DNA from: Gemmatimonadaceae bacterium | GTDB taxonomy: Bacteria > Gemmatimonadota > Gemmatimonadetes > Gemmatimonadales > Gemmatimonadaceae | Direction: 5' to 3' | Assembly: GCA_020852815.1 (NCBI GenBank) | Contig: JADZAN010000023.1 | Location: 1 to 64,000, forward strand | DNA length: 64,000 nucleotides | Notes under the pieces: model-generated | What the model saw: the letters and a program-made list of their open reading frames with translations, nothing else | Database searches by the model: none | What the model was told of the DNA's origin: nothing | Shown: one piece after another, positions 31,182-41,359 of the stretch | Layout: every line of letters begins with the position of its first letter | Numbering within the stretch: the first letter of the stretch is position 1 | Made by a program: the position numbers and the translations under genes

Positions 31182-32948
31182 TCAGAAGAAGACGATGTTG
31201 AGGAGCACCGTCATGGCCAGCACGCCGATCGCGAAGGTGGCCGGACGCTGGATCCACGTCAGGTGCTCCTCCGTTGGCTTGGGGGTGAGCGAGTACACCA
31301 ACCCCTTGAGCTCCGCATCGGGGCGAGGGCGCGTCATCAGCGACACGATGATCGTCACCACGAAGCAGGTCGAGAAGGCGACGATGGCGGTCCAGAACGT
31401 CTGCGCCATCTCGCTGGGGTAGGTGAGGATGGTCCCGAAGTACCCCCCCTTGATGCCGGGAACGGCGCCACGCGCCAGCGAGATGCCGTGATGCACCGCG
31501 GCGCCCAAGGTCCCCATCACCAGCCCGAGGAAGGCGCCGTGCCCCGTGCTGCGCTTCCAGAACATGCCTAACGCAAATGTCGCGAAAAGCGGGGCGTTCA
31601 CGAAGGCAAAGACGAGTTGCAGGAACTCCATGATGTTGTTGAAGGCACTCGCCGCGTAGGCCGCCGCCACCGACAGCATGATCCCGCCCACCGTCGCCGC
31701 ACGCCCCATCCACAGGTAGTGCTCGTCGCTTGCCCCCCGGCGGATGTGCGCCTGGTAGATGTCGTAGGTCCAGACGGTGTTGAACGCCGTTACGTTGCCG
31801 GCCATCCCCGACATGAACGACGCCATCAACGCCGTGAGCCCCAGTCCCAGCATCCCCGTGGGGAAGAGCGTCACCAGCATCATCGGCGTTGCGAGGTCGT
31901 AGTCGAGCACGGTGCGTCCGGTCGCATCGACCATCGCGGCCCCATTGGCCGCCAGCTTGGCCGGGATGATCCCCTGCCCGATCCCGCCCACCGCGGTCGC
32001 CCCTTCACCACCGCCCAGCACCAGCGCAATCATCCCCGGCAGGATCACCAGGAAGGGGAAGAGCATCTTGGGTACGGCCGCAATCAGCGGCGTGCGCCGC
32101 GCCGCCGTCATGGAATCGGCCGCCATGGCGCGCTGCACCACGAGAAAGTCGGTGCACCAGTAGCCGAACGAGAGGACGAAGCCGAGCCCCATCAGGAGCC
32201 CGAACGATTCCACGCCAATCGAGTTGGTCGCCGCATCGCCCATCCCCTTCCAGGCATGCGTGTAGGCGGTGGGCGTCATCTGCGCGTTGATGGCCGCCTG
32301 CGTCAGCCGCTCCTGCAGAAGGTTCCACCCGCCCACGGCGCGCAGCCCGAGAAAGACAAGCGGGGCAAAGCCGAAGACGATCATGAAGAACTGCAGCACC
32401 TCGTTGTAGATCGCGCTCGTCAGCCCGCCAAAGAGCACGTAGGCCAGGACGATCGCCGCCGAGACGATGACGCTGACGTCGAAATCCCACCCCAGCAGGA
32501 GGTTGAGGAGCTTCCCCATTGCATACATCGACACGCCTGACGAGAAGATCGTCATGAAGGCGAACGACACCGCGTTCAGCGTGCGTGTCTTCTCGTCGAA
32601 GCGAAGCTTGAGGTACTCGGGGACCGAGCGCGCGCGCGAACCGTAGTAGAACGGCATCATGAAGAGCCCGACGAAGACCATCGCCGGGATGGCGCCCACC
32701 CAGTAGAAGTGCGAGGTGGCAATGCCGTACTTCGCCCCCGACGCCCCCATCCCGATCACCTCCTGCGCCCCGAGGTTGGCCGAGAGAAAGGCGAGCCCCG
32801 TGACCCACGGCGGAAGCGAGCGCCCGGAGAGGAAGAAGTCGGTGGACGTGCGCATCATCCGTCGCAGCGCCCAGCCAATGCCGAGCACCACCGCGAAGTA
32901 GATGGCCATCACCACATAGTCGAGCGTGGTCAGCGTCGTGACGTGCAT
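31182..32948 (-). CDS. Sodium:solute symporter (SSS family)
   Basis: A 588-residue protein with 13-14 hydrophobic segments. The SSS hallmarks are visible: DYVVMAIYFAVVLGIGWALRRMMRTSTDFFLSGRSLPPWVTGLAFLSANLGAQEVIGMGASGAKYGI near the N-terminus, including the first sodium-site helix (SANLGAQE), then YGSRARSVPEYLKLRFDEKTRTLNAVSF and AYVLFGGLTSAIYNEVLQFFMI, and late FMSGMAGNVTAFNTVWTYDIYQ. The closest familiar relatives are the sodium/sugar symporters (SglT group), which fits the carbohydrate surroundings, but the substrate is not fixed. It is downstream of the ASPIC/VCBS operon with a 114-bp gap and upstream of the small membrane protein. Confidence 0.88.
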   Translation of the reverse strand: MHVTTLTTLDYVVMAIYFAVVLGIGWALRRMMRTSTDFFLSGRSLPPWVTGLAFLSANLGAQEVIGMGASGAKYGIATSHFYWVGAIPAMVFVGLFMMPFYYGSRARSVPEYLKLRFDEKTRTLNAVSFAFMTIFSSGVSMYAMGKLLNLLLGWDFDVSVIVSAAIVLAYVLFGGLTSAIYNEVLQFFMIVFGFAPLVFLGLRAVGGWNLLQERLTQAAINAQMTPTAYTHAWKGMGDAATNSIGVESFGLLMGLGFVLSFGYWCTDFLVVQRAMAADSMTAARRTPLIAAVPKMLFPFLVILPGMIALVLGGGEGATAVGGIGQGIIPAKLAANGAAMVDATGRTVLDYDLATPMMLVTLFPTGMLGLGLTALMASFMSGMAGNVTAFNTVWTYDIYQAHIRRGASDEHYLWMGRAATVGGIMLSVAAAYAASAFNNIMEFLQLVFAFVNAPLFATFALGMFWKRSTGHGAFLGLVMGTLGAAVHHGISLARGAVPGIKGGYFGTILTYPSEMAQTFWTAIVAFSTCFVVTIIVSLMTRPRPDAELKGLVYSLTPKPTEEHLTWIQRPATFAIGVLAMTVLLNIVFF

Positions 32949-33062
32949 CGAGACCTCAGGCGAGGGGCGGTGGATCGGACAGGACGGGACGTGAAGCCGA
33001 ACGAGTCAGGCAGCGTACGACGAGCGACAGCAGAACCGCAGGACAGCAGCGTGCCTAACGTG

Positions 33063-36000
33063 TCATCGGGACTGGACGGCACGGGGCGCCCTTGCAGCCG
33101 CCGCCACGGCGGCCTCCTTCGAGCGCAGGAGGAGCACGGTGTCGTTGTTGCGCGCCACCGCGACCGAGCTTCGCCCCCCGGGGCCTCGCACCAGCTTGAG
33201 GTCTCGCACCTCACCGTCGATCGCCACGCCGCTCTGCGCCATGTCGACCGGGGTGAACGTGCCGCCGCCATCGCCGCGCAGGAAGAGCCCGTAACCGGCG
33301 TCGTAGCGCCCGTACACCGGCGTCACGCCGTTGAAGTTTCCCCCCAGCAGGAGGTCGACCGTCCCGTCGCCGTCAAAGTCGCGCGCCACGGCGCCGTACA
33401 CGGGGAAGAACTGCGCCTCGGCCGGAAGCGTCGTCACCGCAAATCCCTTCCCATTGGCGATGGCCACCGCCGAGGCCAGCATGCGCGCCTCGAGCACCGT
33501 CGCCTTCGACAGTTCGGCCGGGGGAAAGATCTGCTCGATCGTTGCAGCTCCGAACGACGTGAACGACGGGTACTTCTGCCGCAGCGCCGGCATCAGCTTC
33601 ACCAGGTCGTCGCGCCCGGCCACGGGGTAGCTCGTCCCGTGCTTGTAGAAGGTGAGGAGCTGCTTGAGCGACCCGGTGTTGAAGAAGTCGCCCACGTAGA
33701 GTCGCGCCGGTTCGCTGGGCGACGCATGCACGTAGGAGTTGAGCCCAAGGTTGCCTAACACGAGGTCCGGTCGCGCGTCGCCGTTGAGGTCGGCGACTGT
33801 CACGCTGTTCCACCACCCTTCCGTCGACGCCAGCCCCGCCTCGGTGCTGCGCTCCACGAAGTGCCCCCCTTCCTGGCGAAAGAGGCGCACCGCCATCCAC
33901 TCGCCGGCCACGACGAGATCGAGCTTCCCGTCGCCATCGTAGTCGAGCCAGGCGCCTGACGAGACCATCCCCGCGTGCACGAGCGCCGGGGCCAGCGTTG
34001 CCGTGACGTCGGCAAAGCGCCCGCTGCCGTCGTTCTGCAGCAGGTGACTGGTGGGGATGCGACCGTACTCGCGCGACACCACGCGCGCACCGAGAAACAA
34101 GTCGGGATCGCCATCGCCGTCGAAGTCGCCAACCAGGACGCACCCGCCGTTCTCGCGAATCGAGGGGAGTGCATTCACGTCGCGCGTGAACGTTCCCTTC
34201 CCGTCGTTGCGATACAGCCGGCTCTCCAGCGCCTCGGCGTCGCCCCAGAACTCGTTGCCGCCGCTCACCACCACCAGGTCCTGGTCGCCATCGCCGTCGG
34301 CGTCGAGGAAGGCCGCGTCCACGTCCTCGTCGAGCGAGTCGGCGGCAATCGCCGGTTGGGGACGCGCGCGGAAGCTCCCGTCGGGGCGCTGCACCAGGAG
34401 CGTCCCCGCCTGCCACTTGGCTCCGCCCACGTACACATCATCGAGCCCGTCGCCATCGACGTCGGCAACCGCGAGCGCCGGCCCCTCGGTCGAGAGGCGG
34501 TGCGGCATCAACGGTTCGCGGTTGTAGTCGAGGAAGTCGTTCTCCACATGGCGCACCGGTGGCCCGAGTTCGCTCGAGACGTCGGCAAAGAGCGGCGACG
34601 ACGGCGGCGCGGCCGGCGCCCAGCGAAGCGTGGCATCCCGCTGGTGGAGCGTGAGGTGGCGGTCGAGCGGGAGCGGCTTCACCACTTGCATCCGGCGGTC
34701 GGGCCAGATCACGACCAGCGAGTCGCCCTGTTCCGTGTCACCAAAGCCGAAGTGCAGGCGCGGGTCCATCGAGGAAAGCCAGCCGCGCGTGGGCACCTGC
34801 TCCACGAGCTGCGTGGTTCCGCCGGCGGTGGCAAGGACCTTGGCGCCGACACCCGCCGTGTTCTTCCCCTCGCCGTGCAACGTGACCGCGAGCCAGTGGT
34901 GCTTCGTCAGCTCTCGCGCGCGGTTGCGGTAGATCGACGCCGGGGCGGCGATGTTGTTCACCACCAGGTCGAGCGCCCCGTCGTTGTCCAGGTCGACGTA
35001 GGCGGCCCCGTTCGAGAAGCCGGGCTGCGACAGTCCCCAGCGGTCGGCCACATCGGTGAAGCGATATCGCCCTTCGTTGCGGAAGAGGTAGTTCGAGAGC
35101 GCAATGCGCGGCATGCTGTCCAGAAGGGCGAGGTTCTCCTTGGAGATCCCGCGCGCCAGCGACGCCTGCATGGCCTGGTTGCCGACGTAGTTGATGTAGT
35201 CCAGGTCGTTCGGGCGACGGTAGATCCCGTTGGTGATGAACAGGTCCTTGCGCCCGTCGTCATCGAAGTCGGCGAGGAGGGCAGACCAGCTCCAGTCGGT
35301 GGCCTGCACGCCGGCCAGATAGCCGATCTCGGAAAAGCGCCCACCGCCGCGGTTCAGCTGCAACGTGTTGCGCGCGTACTGCGGCCAGTAGCCGGCGCGC
35401 ACGCGCAGGTCGAAGAGATTGAACCCTTCGCTCGACGCCGACGTCTTGAGCACGTCCTCGCGCTCGGGGAGCATGTCGAGCACGGCGAGGTCGGGGCGCG
35501 CGTCGTTGTCGATGTCGCCCGCATCGACCCCCATCGAGAATCGCGACGTGTGCCTGGTGGCGCGCGCGATGGACTCGGTGAAGGTCCCGTTGCAGTTGTT
35601 GAGGTAGAGGTAGTCGTTCTCCTGGAAGTCGTTGGCGATATACAGGTCGGGACATCCGTCCATGTTCACGTCGCTCGCGACAACGCCCAGCCCGAACCCT
35701 TCCACCCCCTGGTAGATCCCCGCCTTGGCGCTCACATCGGTGAAGCGCCCGCCATCGTTGCGAAACAACCGGTCGCCGGCGGTGGGGTGCGGGATGGTGC
35801 GCAACGCGGGCGACCCGACCGCGCGCTCGGTCTGCGTGGAGTGGTTGAGGAGGTACAGGTCCAGGTCACCGTCCATGTCGTAGTCCAGGAAGGCGGCCTG
35901 CGTGGAGTATCCCTCATGCCCTACCCCAAACTCTGCCGTGCGGTCGGTGAAGTGCCCAGCGCCGTCGTTGATGTACAGGATGTTGCGCCCCGCCATCGAC

Positions 36001-36449
36001 AGGTAGCGGACGGCGGAGACGTAGAGGTCCAGGTCCCCGTCACCATCCACATCGGCCATCGCCACCCCCGTCTTCCACCCCGGCGGCCCCGACACGCCAG
36101 CCGACTCGGTGGCATCCTCGAAACGGAAGCTCCCCTTGTTGAGGTAGAGCCGGTTGGGCTCGAGGTTGGATGAGAAGTAGAGATCGGGGAGCGAGTCGCC
36201 GTTCACGTCGCCGACCGCGACGCCGCCCCCGTTGTAGTAGTACAGGTAGTTCAGGATGTTGAAGTCCGGCGACTCGGGGAGCGTGTTCTGGAACGAGACG
36301 CCGGTGGCCGCAGGTGCAAGGAGTTCGAAGAGCGGTGGTTGGGACGGTGCCGCATCCGCCGGCGAGCGGCCGCACCCCACGGCACTGGCGAGCGCACCCG
36401 TCAGCAGCAATGCGCGCGCAAACCGGCCGGGAGTGCCTCGCCCCTTCAC
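33063..36449 (-). CDS. ASPIC/UnbV-domain VCBS (FG-GAP) repeat lipoprotein, copy 2
   Basis: About 1128 residues. The lipoprotein-type signal ends ALASAVGC. The body is a series of FG-GAP/VCBS blades with Ca-binding D-x-D/N-x-D-G loops (GDVNGDSLPDLY; ADVDGDGDLDLYV; DYDMDGDLDLYLL; ADVDGDGLDDVYVGG; DADGDGDQDLVVV; DFDGDGDPDLFLG; DFDGDGTVDLLLGG). An ASPIC/UnbV region lies in the middle (HHWLAVTLHGEGKNTAGVGAKVLATAGGTTQLVEQV). These are large extracellular propeller proteins, usually next to SusC/SusD in Bacteroidota-like loci, with no proven function. The GTG start overlaps the haloperoxidase-like stop (GTGA). It is homologous over its full length to copy 1 at 37862-41359. Confidence 0.85.
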   Translation of the reverse strand: MKGRGTPGRFARALLLTGALASAVGCGRSPADAAPSQPPLFELLAPAATGVSFQNTLPESPDFNILNYLYYYNGGGVAVGDVNGDSLPDLYFSSNLEPNRLYLNKGSFRFEDATESAGVSGPPGWKTGVAMADVDGDGDLDLYVSAVRYLSMAGRNILYINDGAGHFTDRTAEFGVGHEGYSTQAAFLDYDMDGDLDLYLLNHSTQTERAVGSPALRTIPHPTAGDRLFRNDGGRFTDVSAKAGIYQGVEGFGLGVVASDVNMDGCPDLYIANDFQENDYLYLNNCNGTFTESIARATRHTSRFSMGVDAGDIDNDARPDLAVLDMLPEREDVLKTSASSEGFNLFDLRVRAGYWPQYARNTLQLNRGGGRFSEIGYLAGVQATDWSWSALLADFDDDGRKDLFITNGIYRRPNDLDYINYVGNQAMQASLARGISKENLALLDSMPRIALSNYLFRNEGRYRFTDVADRWGLSQPGFSNGAAYVDLDNDGALDLVVNNIAAPASIYRNRARELTKHHWLAVTLHGEGKNTAGVGAKVLATAGGTTQLVEQVPTRGWLSSMDPRLHFGFGDTEQGDSLVVIWPDRRMQVVKPLPLDRHLTLHQRDATLRWAPAAPPSSPLFADVSSELGPPVRHVENDFLDYNREPLMPHRLSTEGPALAVADVDGDGLDDVYVGGAKWQAGTLLVQRPDGSFRARPQPAIAADSLDEDVDAAFLDADGDGDQDLVVVSGGNEFWGDAEALESRLYRNDGKGTFTRDVNALPSIRENGGCVLVGDFDGDGDPDLFLGARVVSREYGRIPTSHLLQNDGSGRFADVTATLAPALVHAGMVSSGAWLDYDGDGKLDLVVAGEWMAVRLFRQEGGHFVERSTEAGLASTEGWWNSVTVADLNGDARPDLVLGNLGLNSYVHASPSEPARLYVGDFFNTGSLKQLLTFYKHGTSYPVAGRDDLVKLMPALRQKYPSFTSFGAATIEQIFPPAELSKATVLEARMLASAVAIANGKGFAVTTLPAEAQFFPVYGAVARDFDGDGTVDLLLGGNFNGVTPVYGRYDAGYGLFLRGDGGGTFTPVDMAQSGVAIDGEVRDLKLVRGPGGRSSVAVARNNDTVLLLRSKEAAVAAAARAPRAVQSR

Positions 36450-37858
36450 GGCGTGCTGCCCGACGCGGCCGAAGTCGCAGGCGTCACCGTGCGCGTACGC
36501 ACCTTCGACACGACGTACTGCCCGACCTTCTGCCCCTGCAGCATCCCCTGCTCGATGGCGCGGCGGTAATGAATCCCGCCATACAGGCGCGAGATCGCCG
36601 CCTCCGCGGCCGCCTGGCGGAACGAGGTGAACGAGCGAATCGGGAGGCCGAACTCCAGCTCGGTCGAATCGGTGAAGGCGAAGTTGTCGCCGAACACGTC
36701 GGTCAGGACCTCGGCCGCCGACCCCGATGCCACGCTGTGCCCGCTCGTGTACTCCGGGAACGGGGGCGTCTGCAGCATCGGCGTCCACTGCTCGTCGATG
36801 TAGCGATTGATGACCGTCTCGGGGCGAATGAGGTTGCTGCGGTACTTCTCATCCCACGATGAAACGAAGGCATCGGCCAACCCGATCGCTGTGCGCGCGT
36901 AGGCATCGGCGGCACGCAGCGGGTCGGCGCCGGCCTTCCGCGCTGCCCCACCCACGATCCCCATCCAGTGCCCCCCGGGGGTGATCTTCTTCGTGGCGAA
37001 CATCGTGTGACCCTGCACGTTCATCACGTACGGGTTGCAGTCCCAGAAGGCGAGGATCTCCTTCTGGTCGTCGGTGAGCCTGGCCTTGGTCTCGTAGACC
37101 TCCATCGCCTCCTTCATGAACGGCGAACCCTTGGCCGAGTCGAAGGGGAGCGGCGGGAGCGGCTTGAACTGCGACCCCGTGTCGAGCACGAAGGGGCGGA
37201 GTGCACCCCAGTGCGGCTCCACGGCGTCCATGTAGGCCGGCGGCGTCGGGACCCAGCGCCCGCGCGCCTTGGTCACCGAGTACTTGGGCCAGCCGCGCGA
37301 CTGCTTGTAGCGATCGCCCCCCGCCCAGGCGAGGATGTGCCCGGCCACCGTGTCGCCGAAGGCAATCGAGGCGCGGTACACGTCAGCCGCAACGCTCGCT
37401 TCGTAGCGCTTGTCCATCGCCGTGCGCAGCGAATCGATGCGCTCGCGCGAGAACGTCAGCGCCTGTGCCACCGTCATGAAGGCGTGCACCCCGGCCAGCG
37501 GATAGTCCACCGCTCCCCCCGCCGGCGGCGCGGGCACCGCAGTCAACCCCGTCAGCTGCCCGGCAAGCGAATGGTAGGTCGTGTCGCCCGGGCGCATGGC
37601 CTCGTAGGCGGCAATGCTCGCGTAGGCGTACGTCCGGCTCGCCTGTGGCGGCGAGAAGATGTCGTACACCATGACCATCGAGAGCGCATGCATGGCGTCG
37701 TGCAGCGGCATCGCATCCGACGCCGTCACCGCGCGCGTTGCGGCTGAAGCGCCCCCGCCCGTCGCGTCGCTGCTCGTGCACGCGGAGACCAGAGCGACGA
37801 TGGTCAGCATCGCCGCCAATGCGGCGCCTCGAAGGCGATTGGACAAGTCGTGATGCAT
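36446..37858 (-). CDS. Vanadium-dependent haloperoxidase-like (PAP2 superfamily) lipoprotein
   Basis: This 470-residue protein begins with a lipoprotein signal (IVALVSAC). All three vanadate/phosphate-binding motifs of the PAP2/vanadium haloperoxidase fold are recognisable: K-x6-R-P in KYRSNLIRPE near residue 340, a (P)SGH-type motif in FPEYTSGHSVASGSAAEVL near 370, and S-R-x5-H in SRLYGGIHYRRAIEQG near 425. The Asp expected four residues after the last His is Ala here, as in many bacterial homologues annotated as VHPO-like. It could be a haloperoxidase or an acid phosphatase; the sequence does not decide. It is sandwiched between two ASPIC/VCBS genes with a three-base gap on one side and a GTGA overlap on the other. 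Confidence 0.85.
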   Translation of the reverse strand: MHHDLSNRLRGAALAAMLTIVALVSACTSSDATGGGASAATRAVTASDAMPLHDAMHALSMVMVYDIFSPPQASRTYAYASIAAYEAMRPGDTTYHSLAGQLTGLTAVPAPPAGGAVDYPLAGVHAFMTVAQALTFSRERIDSLRTAMDKRYEASVAADVYRASIAFGDTVAGHILAWAGGDRYKQSRGWPKYSVTKARGRWVPTPPAYMDAVEPHWGALRPFVLDTGSQFKPLPPLPFDSAKGSPFMKEAMEVYETKARLTDDQKEILAFWDCNPYVMNVQGHTMFATKKITPGGHWMGIVGGAARKAGADPLRAADAYARTAIGLADAFVSSWDEKYRSNLIRPETVINRYIDEQWTPMLQTPPFPEYTSGHSVASGSAAEVLTDVFGDNFAFTDSTELEFGLPIRSFTSFRQAAAEAAISRLYGGIHYRRAIEQGMLQGQKVGQYVVSKVRTRTVTPATSAASGSTP

Positions 37859-37861
37859 GAG

Positions 37862-40800
37862 TCAGTTCCTCGAACCGCCAGCCGTGGGGCCAGTGAGTGC
37901 CGCGGGCATGTCGCGCTGTGCCACGCGACGCGGCGCCGGCCGGAAGACCAGTGGCGTGTCATTGTTGCGTGCGACGGCGATCACCTCGCCGCCCCTGGTG
38001 CGGATGCGCGCAATGTCGCGCGACTCGCCAGGAACAAGGAAGCCGCTCGCCCACGGCGCCAGCGCGGTGAACGCACCCCGTCCATCGCCGCGCAGCACCA
38101 GGCCGCGGCTCTCCGCGGCGCGCCCGATCTCCGGCTTGAAGCCGTCCAGGTTCCCCGCCAGCAGCACGTCCAGCGCGCCATCACCATCCACGTCGCGCGC
38201 AAGGATGCCATACACGGGGGCCAGCTGCGCCTCGGCAGGAAGCGGGACGACGGTGAAGCTCCCGTTGCCATCGTTGCGCACCATGACGGTCGCGAAGGTC
38301 TGTGCGATGCGCTCGATTGCCCCCTCCCGGTCCCTGGGCGGGAAGATGTCGGCCATCGTCGCCGTCGCGTAGTCGATGTAGTTGAGGTAGCGCGCCTTGA
38401 GCGGGGGGATCGCCTTGATGAGGTCATCGCGCAGCACGAGCGGGTAGCTCTTCCCCTGTCCGTAGCACGCCACCACCTGCTCGGCGAAGCCGTTCCCGTC
38501 GAAGTCCTTCACCAGCATCGTCGTCGGCTCGCTGGGCGAGGCCCTGAGGCGCGTGTTGAGCCCCAGGTTGCCAACGATGAAGTCCATGCGCCCATCGCCA
38601 TTGAAGTCGCCGGCCACGATGCGATTCCACCACCCGCTGCTCTGCTCCAGCCCCTTGGCCGCCATCGGCGCCAGGCGTCCACCTCCCGCGTTGCCGAAGA
38701 CGGTGATCGGCATCCAGTCGCCCACCACGATCAGGTCGGGGCGCTTGTCGCCATCGACATCCTGCCAGACGGCGTCGGTGACCATCCCCACGCGTTGCAG
38801 CTGGGGGGCGAGCTGCGCCGTCACGTCGGTAAAGCGCCCGCGACCGTCGTTGCGCAAGAGCGTGCTCTGCGGCGTCTCGCCGTACTTCCACGGGATCGAC
38901 CGCCCACCCACGAAGAGGTCGATGTCGCCATCGCCGTCGTAGTCGATGGCCGCGGGGCGCGACCCCGAAATGAACTCGGGTGGGATGGCGTCGGCGCTGC
39001 GGGTGAACTTCCCGCGCCCATCGTTGAGGTACAGGCGATCCTGCAGCGCCGGCGCCAGGTCAGAGTACTCGTTGCCACCGCTGACGACGTACAGGTCCTT
39101 GTCGCCATCGCCATCGGCGTCGAAGAAGGTCGCCCCCACGTCCTCGGAGATCGCGTCGGCGGCAAAGGTGGCCGCGCTCGCCGAGTTGAATCGCCCGTCG
39201 CCTTGCTGGATGAAGAGCGAGCCCGCCTGTTCCTTGGAGCCGCCTACGTAGACGTCGTCGAGCCCATCGCCATTCACGTCGCCCACCGCCATTGCCGGCC
39301 CCTCGGTGGAGAGCATGCGCGGAATGAGGCGCTCACGGTCGAAGTCGATGAAGTCGCTTTCCTTGTGCGTGAACGGGATGGCGTCGATCGCCGCCACCCG
39401 CGCCATGAGCGCCGGGGTGGCCGCCGCGCCGCCGTCAGGCGCAATGTCCGGAGCCGGCGCTGCGGCGGCGGTTGCCTGGCGCACCACGACCTGCTGCCCG
39501 GCCGCCGTTGCCCCCAGCGCGCTCTCGCGGGCGTCGGGCCACTGCACCCGCACCGCGCTCGCACTGTCGTGCGCGCCAAGGCCGAAGGTGAGCACGTAGT
39601 CCACCGACGACTGGAAGCCACGCGCCGGGTTCAGCTCCTGCACCAGCGTGTCGCCGCCTGCCACCACCGTCACCCGCGCCCCGATCGCGAACCGGTTCTT
39701 CCCCTCCCCCTCCAGGCGCAGCTGCAGCCAACGGTTTGCCTTGCCCACCGTGTGCGCGTTGTTGCGGTACACGAACGACTCGGCGTTCACGTTGTTCACC
39801 ACCAGGTCCGGCGCCCCGTCGCCATCCAGGTCGCCGTAGGCGGCGCCGCTGGAGAACGACGGCGAGTCCAGCCCCCATGCCTTGGCCTCGTTCACGAACG
39901 AGAGCGACCCGAGGTTGCGGAACGCATAGTCGGGAATCGGCGTCGACTTCATCGCGTTGATCAGCTTCATGAAGTCGACCTGGCCGTCCTTCTTCATCGC
40001 CCCTTCCATCGTCTCCTCATTGGCGAGGAAGGCGATGTAGTCCTGCGACGTCACGTCCTTCACCAGCCCGTTGGTGACGTAGATGTCCTTGCGGCCATCC
40101 AGGTCGAGGTCGGCGATGAGCGCGCTCCAGCTCCAGTCGGTTCGCGACACGTTCGCCATCTGCCCCACGTCGGTGAACGTCCCGTCGCGGTTGTTGCGCT
40201 GCAGCATGTTGCGCATGAACTGGTGCCCGTACCCGTTGGACACCTTGGTCATGTACACGTCCCACCCCTCGAACGACGCCATGGTGCGCAGGCGATACTC
40301 GTCCTCGGGGAGCATGTCGGTGGTGTAGATGTCGGGCCACCCGTCGTTGTCGACGTCGCCCATGTCCATCCCCATCGAGAAGTACGAGTCGGCCGTCAGC
40401 TGCTTCTCCAGCACCTCGGCAAAGGTCCCGTTGCGCTGGTTGATGTACAGGTAGTCGCGCTCGAAGAAGTCGTTCGAGATGTACACGTCGGGCCAGCCGT
40501 CGCGATTCACGTCGGCCACACCGAGGCCGAGCCCAAAACCGATCTCGCTTCCGTAGAAGCCAACCTTCTCGCTCACGTCGACGAAGTGCCCGTCGTCATT
40601 GCGGTAGAACTTGTGCCCGCCATACGGGTCGCGCTCGCGGCGCGTGTTCCGCTGCCCGAACGACGACACGGGGCGCGGCGAGTTGTTGATGAGCGCGAGA
40701 TCGAGGTCGCCGTCGCGATCATAGTCGAGGAAGGCCGCGTGCGTGGTATAGCCCTCGTCGGCCACGCCGTACGCCTCGCCTTCCTCCTTGAACGTGGGAA

Positions 40801-41359
40801 CGCTGTCCGCTCCCGCCCCCTGGTTGATCCAGAGCGTGTTGCGGCGCTTGGACGGCTCCACCTGTCCGGCATGCGACAGGTAGATGTCGAGCTTTCCGTC
40901 CCCGTTCACGTCGGCAATCGTGACGCCGGTGGTCCAGGCGCGCTTGGGCTCGAGCCCCGCGCGTGCCGTCACGTCGCGAAAGCGGAACTTCCCCTCGTTG
41001 AGGTAGAGGTGCGCCCCGCCCTGGTTGGAGGTGAGGACGAGTTCCGGCAGTCCATCGCCCGTGAGGTCGCCGATCCCCACGCCGCCGCCGTTGTAGAAGT
41101 TGCGGTACGTGAAAACGTTGACGTCGCTGCTCTCCTTGAGGTCGTTGGAGAAGCGGACGCCGGTGTACGACGAGGGGAGGAGGGTAAAGAGCTTCCCGTC
41201 ACTCGCGGGCGGCGCCGCCCCCCGATCGTAGCCGGCGGTGGCCTCGGGCGCCGTCTTCGCGCAGGCGGCCGCGAGCAGCGTCGCGGCCAGGGCCACCGTT
41301 GCGGCGCCCCCCCGTGCAATCGAGCGATGGTGCGCGCAACCCCAGCGCATCCCCTGCAT
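37862..41359 (-). CDS. ASPIC/UnbV-domain VCBS (FG-GAP) repeat lipoprotein, copy 1
   Basis: About 1165 residues. A lipoprotein signal with TLLAAAC follows a basic N-terminus. The first module opens KLFTLLPSSYTGVRFSNDLKESSDVNVFTYRNFYNGGGVGIGDLTGDGLPELVLTSN. It has at least ten FG-GAP/VCBS calcium loops (for example ADVNGDGKLDIYLSH, DYDRDGDLDLALIN, GDVNGDGLDDVYVGG, DYDGDGDIDLFVGG) and an ASPIC/UnbV segment (RWLQLRLEGEGKNRFAIGARVTVVAGGDTLVQELNPARGFQSS). It is probably displayed at the cell surface. The start is uncertain: ATGs at 41425, 41359 and 41350 are all in frame and none has a clear ribosome-binding site. It is the first of three closely packed genes, followed by the haloperoxidase-like gene and copy 2. 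Confidence 0.84.
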   Translation of the reverse strand: MQGMRWGCAHHRSIARGGAATVALAATLLAAACAKTAPEATAGYDRGAAPPASDGKLFTLLPSSYTGVRFSNDLKESSDVNVFTYRNFYNGGGVGIGDLTGDGLPELVLTSNQGGAHLYLNEGKFRFRDVTARAGLEPKRAWTTGVTIADVNGDGKLDIYLSHAGQVEPSKRRNTLWINQGAGADSVPTFKEEGEAYGVADEGYTTHAAFLDYDRDGDLDLALINNSPRPVSSFGQRNTRRERDPYGGHKFYRNDDGHFVDVSEKVGFYGSEIGFGLGLGVADVNRDGWPDVYISNDFFERDYLYINQRNGTFAEVLEKQLTADSYFSMGMDMGDVDNDGWPDIYTTDMLPEDEYRLRTMASFEGWDVYMTKVSNGYGHQFMRNMLQRNNRDGTFTDVGQMANVSRTDWSWSALIADLDLDGRKDIYVTNGLVKDVTSQDYIAFLANEETMEGAMKKDGQVDFMKLINAMKSTPIPDYAFRNLGSLSFVNEAKAWGLDSPSFSSGAAYGDLDGDGAPDLVVNNVNAESFVYRNNAHTVGKANRWLQLRLEGEGKNRFAIGARVTVVAGGDTLVQELNPARGFQSSVDYVLTFGLGAHDSASAVRVQWPDARESALGATAAGQQVVVRQATAAAAPAPDIAPDGGAAATPALMARVAAIDAIPFTHKESDFIDFDRERLIPRMLSTEGPAMAVGDVNGDGLDDVYVGGSKEQAGSLFIQQGDGRFNSASAATFAADAISEDVGATFFDADGDGDKDLYVVSGGNEYSDLAPALQDRLYLNDGRGKFTRSADAIPPEFISGSRPAAIDYDGDGDIDLFVGGRSIPWKYGETPQSTLLRNDGRGRFTDVTAQLAPQLQRVGMVTDAVWQDVDGDKRPDLIVVGDWMPITVFGNAGGGRLAPMAAKGLEQSSGWWNRIVAGDFNGDGRMDFIVGNLGLNTRLRASPSEPTTMLVKDFDGNGFAEQVVACYGQGKSYPLVLRDDLIKAIPPLKARYLNYIDYATATMADIFPPRDREGAIERIAQTFATVMVRNDGNGSFTVVPLPAEAQLAPVYGILARDVDGDGALDVLLAGNLDGFKPEIGRAAESRGLVLRGDGRGAFTALAPWASGFLVPGESRDIARIRTRGGEVIAVARNNDTPLVFRPAPRRVAQRDMPAALTGPTAGGSRN

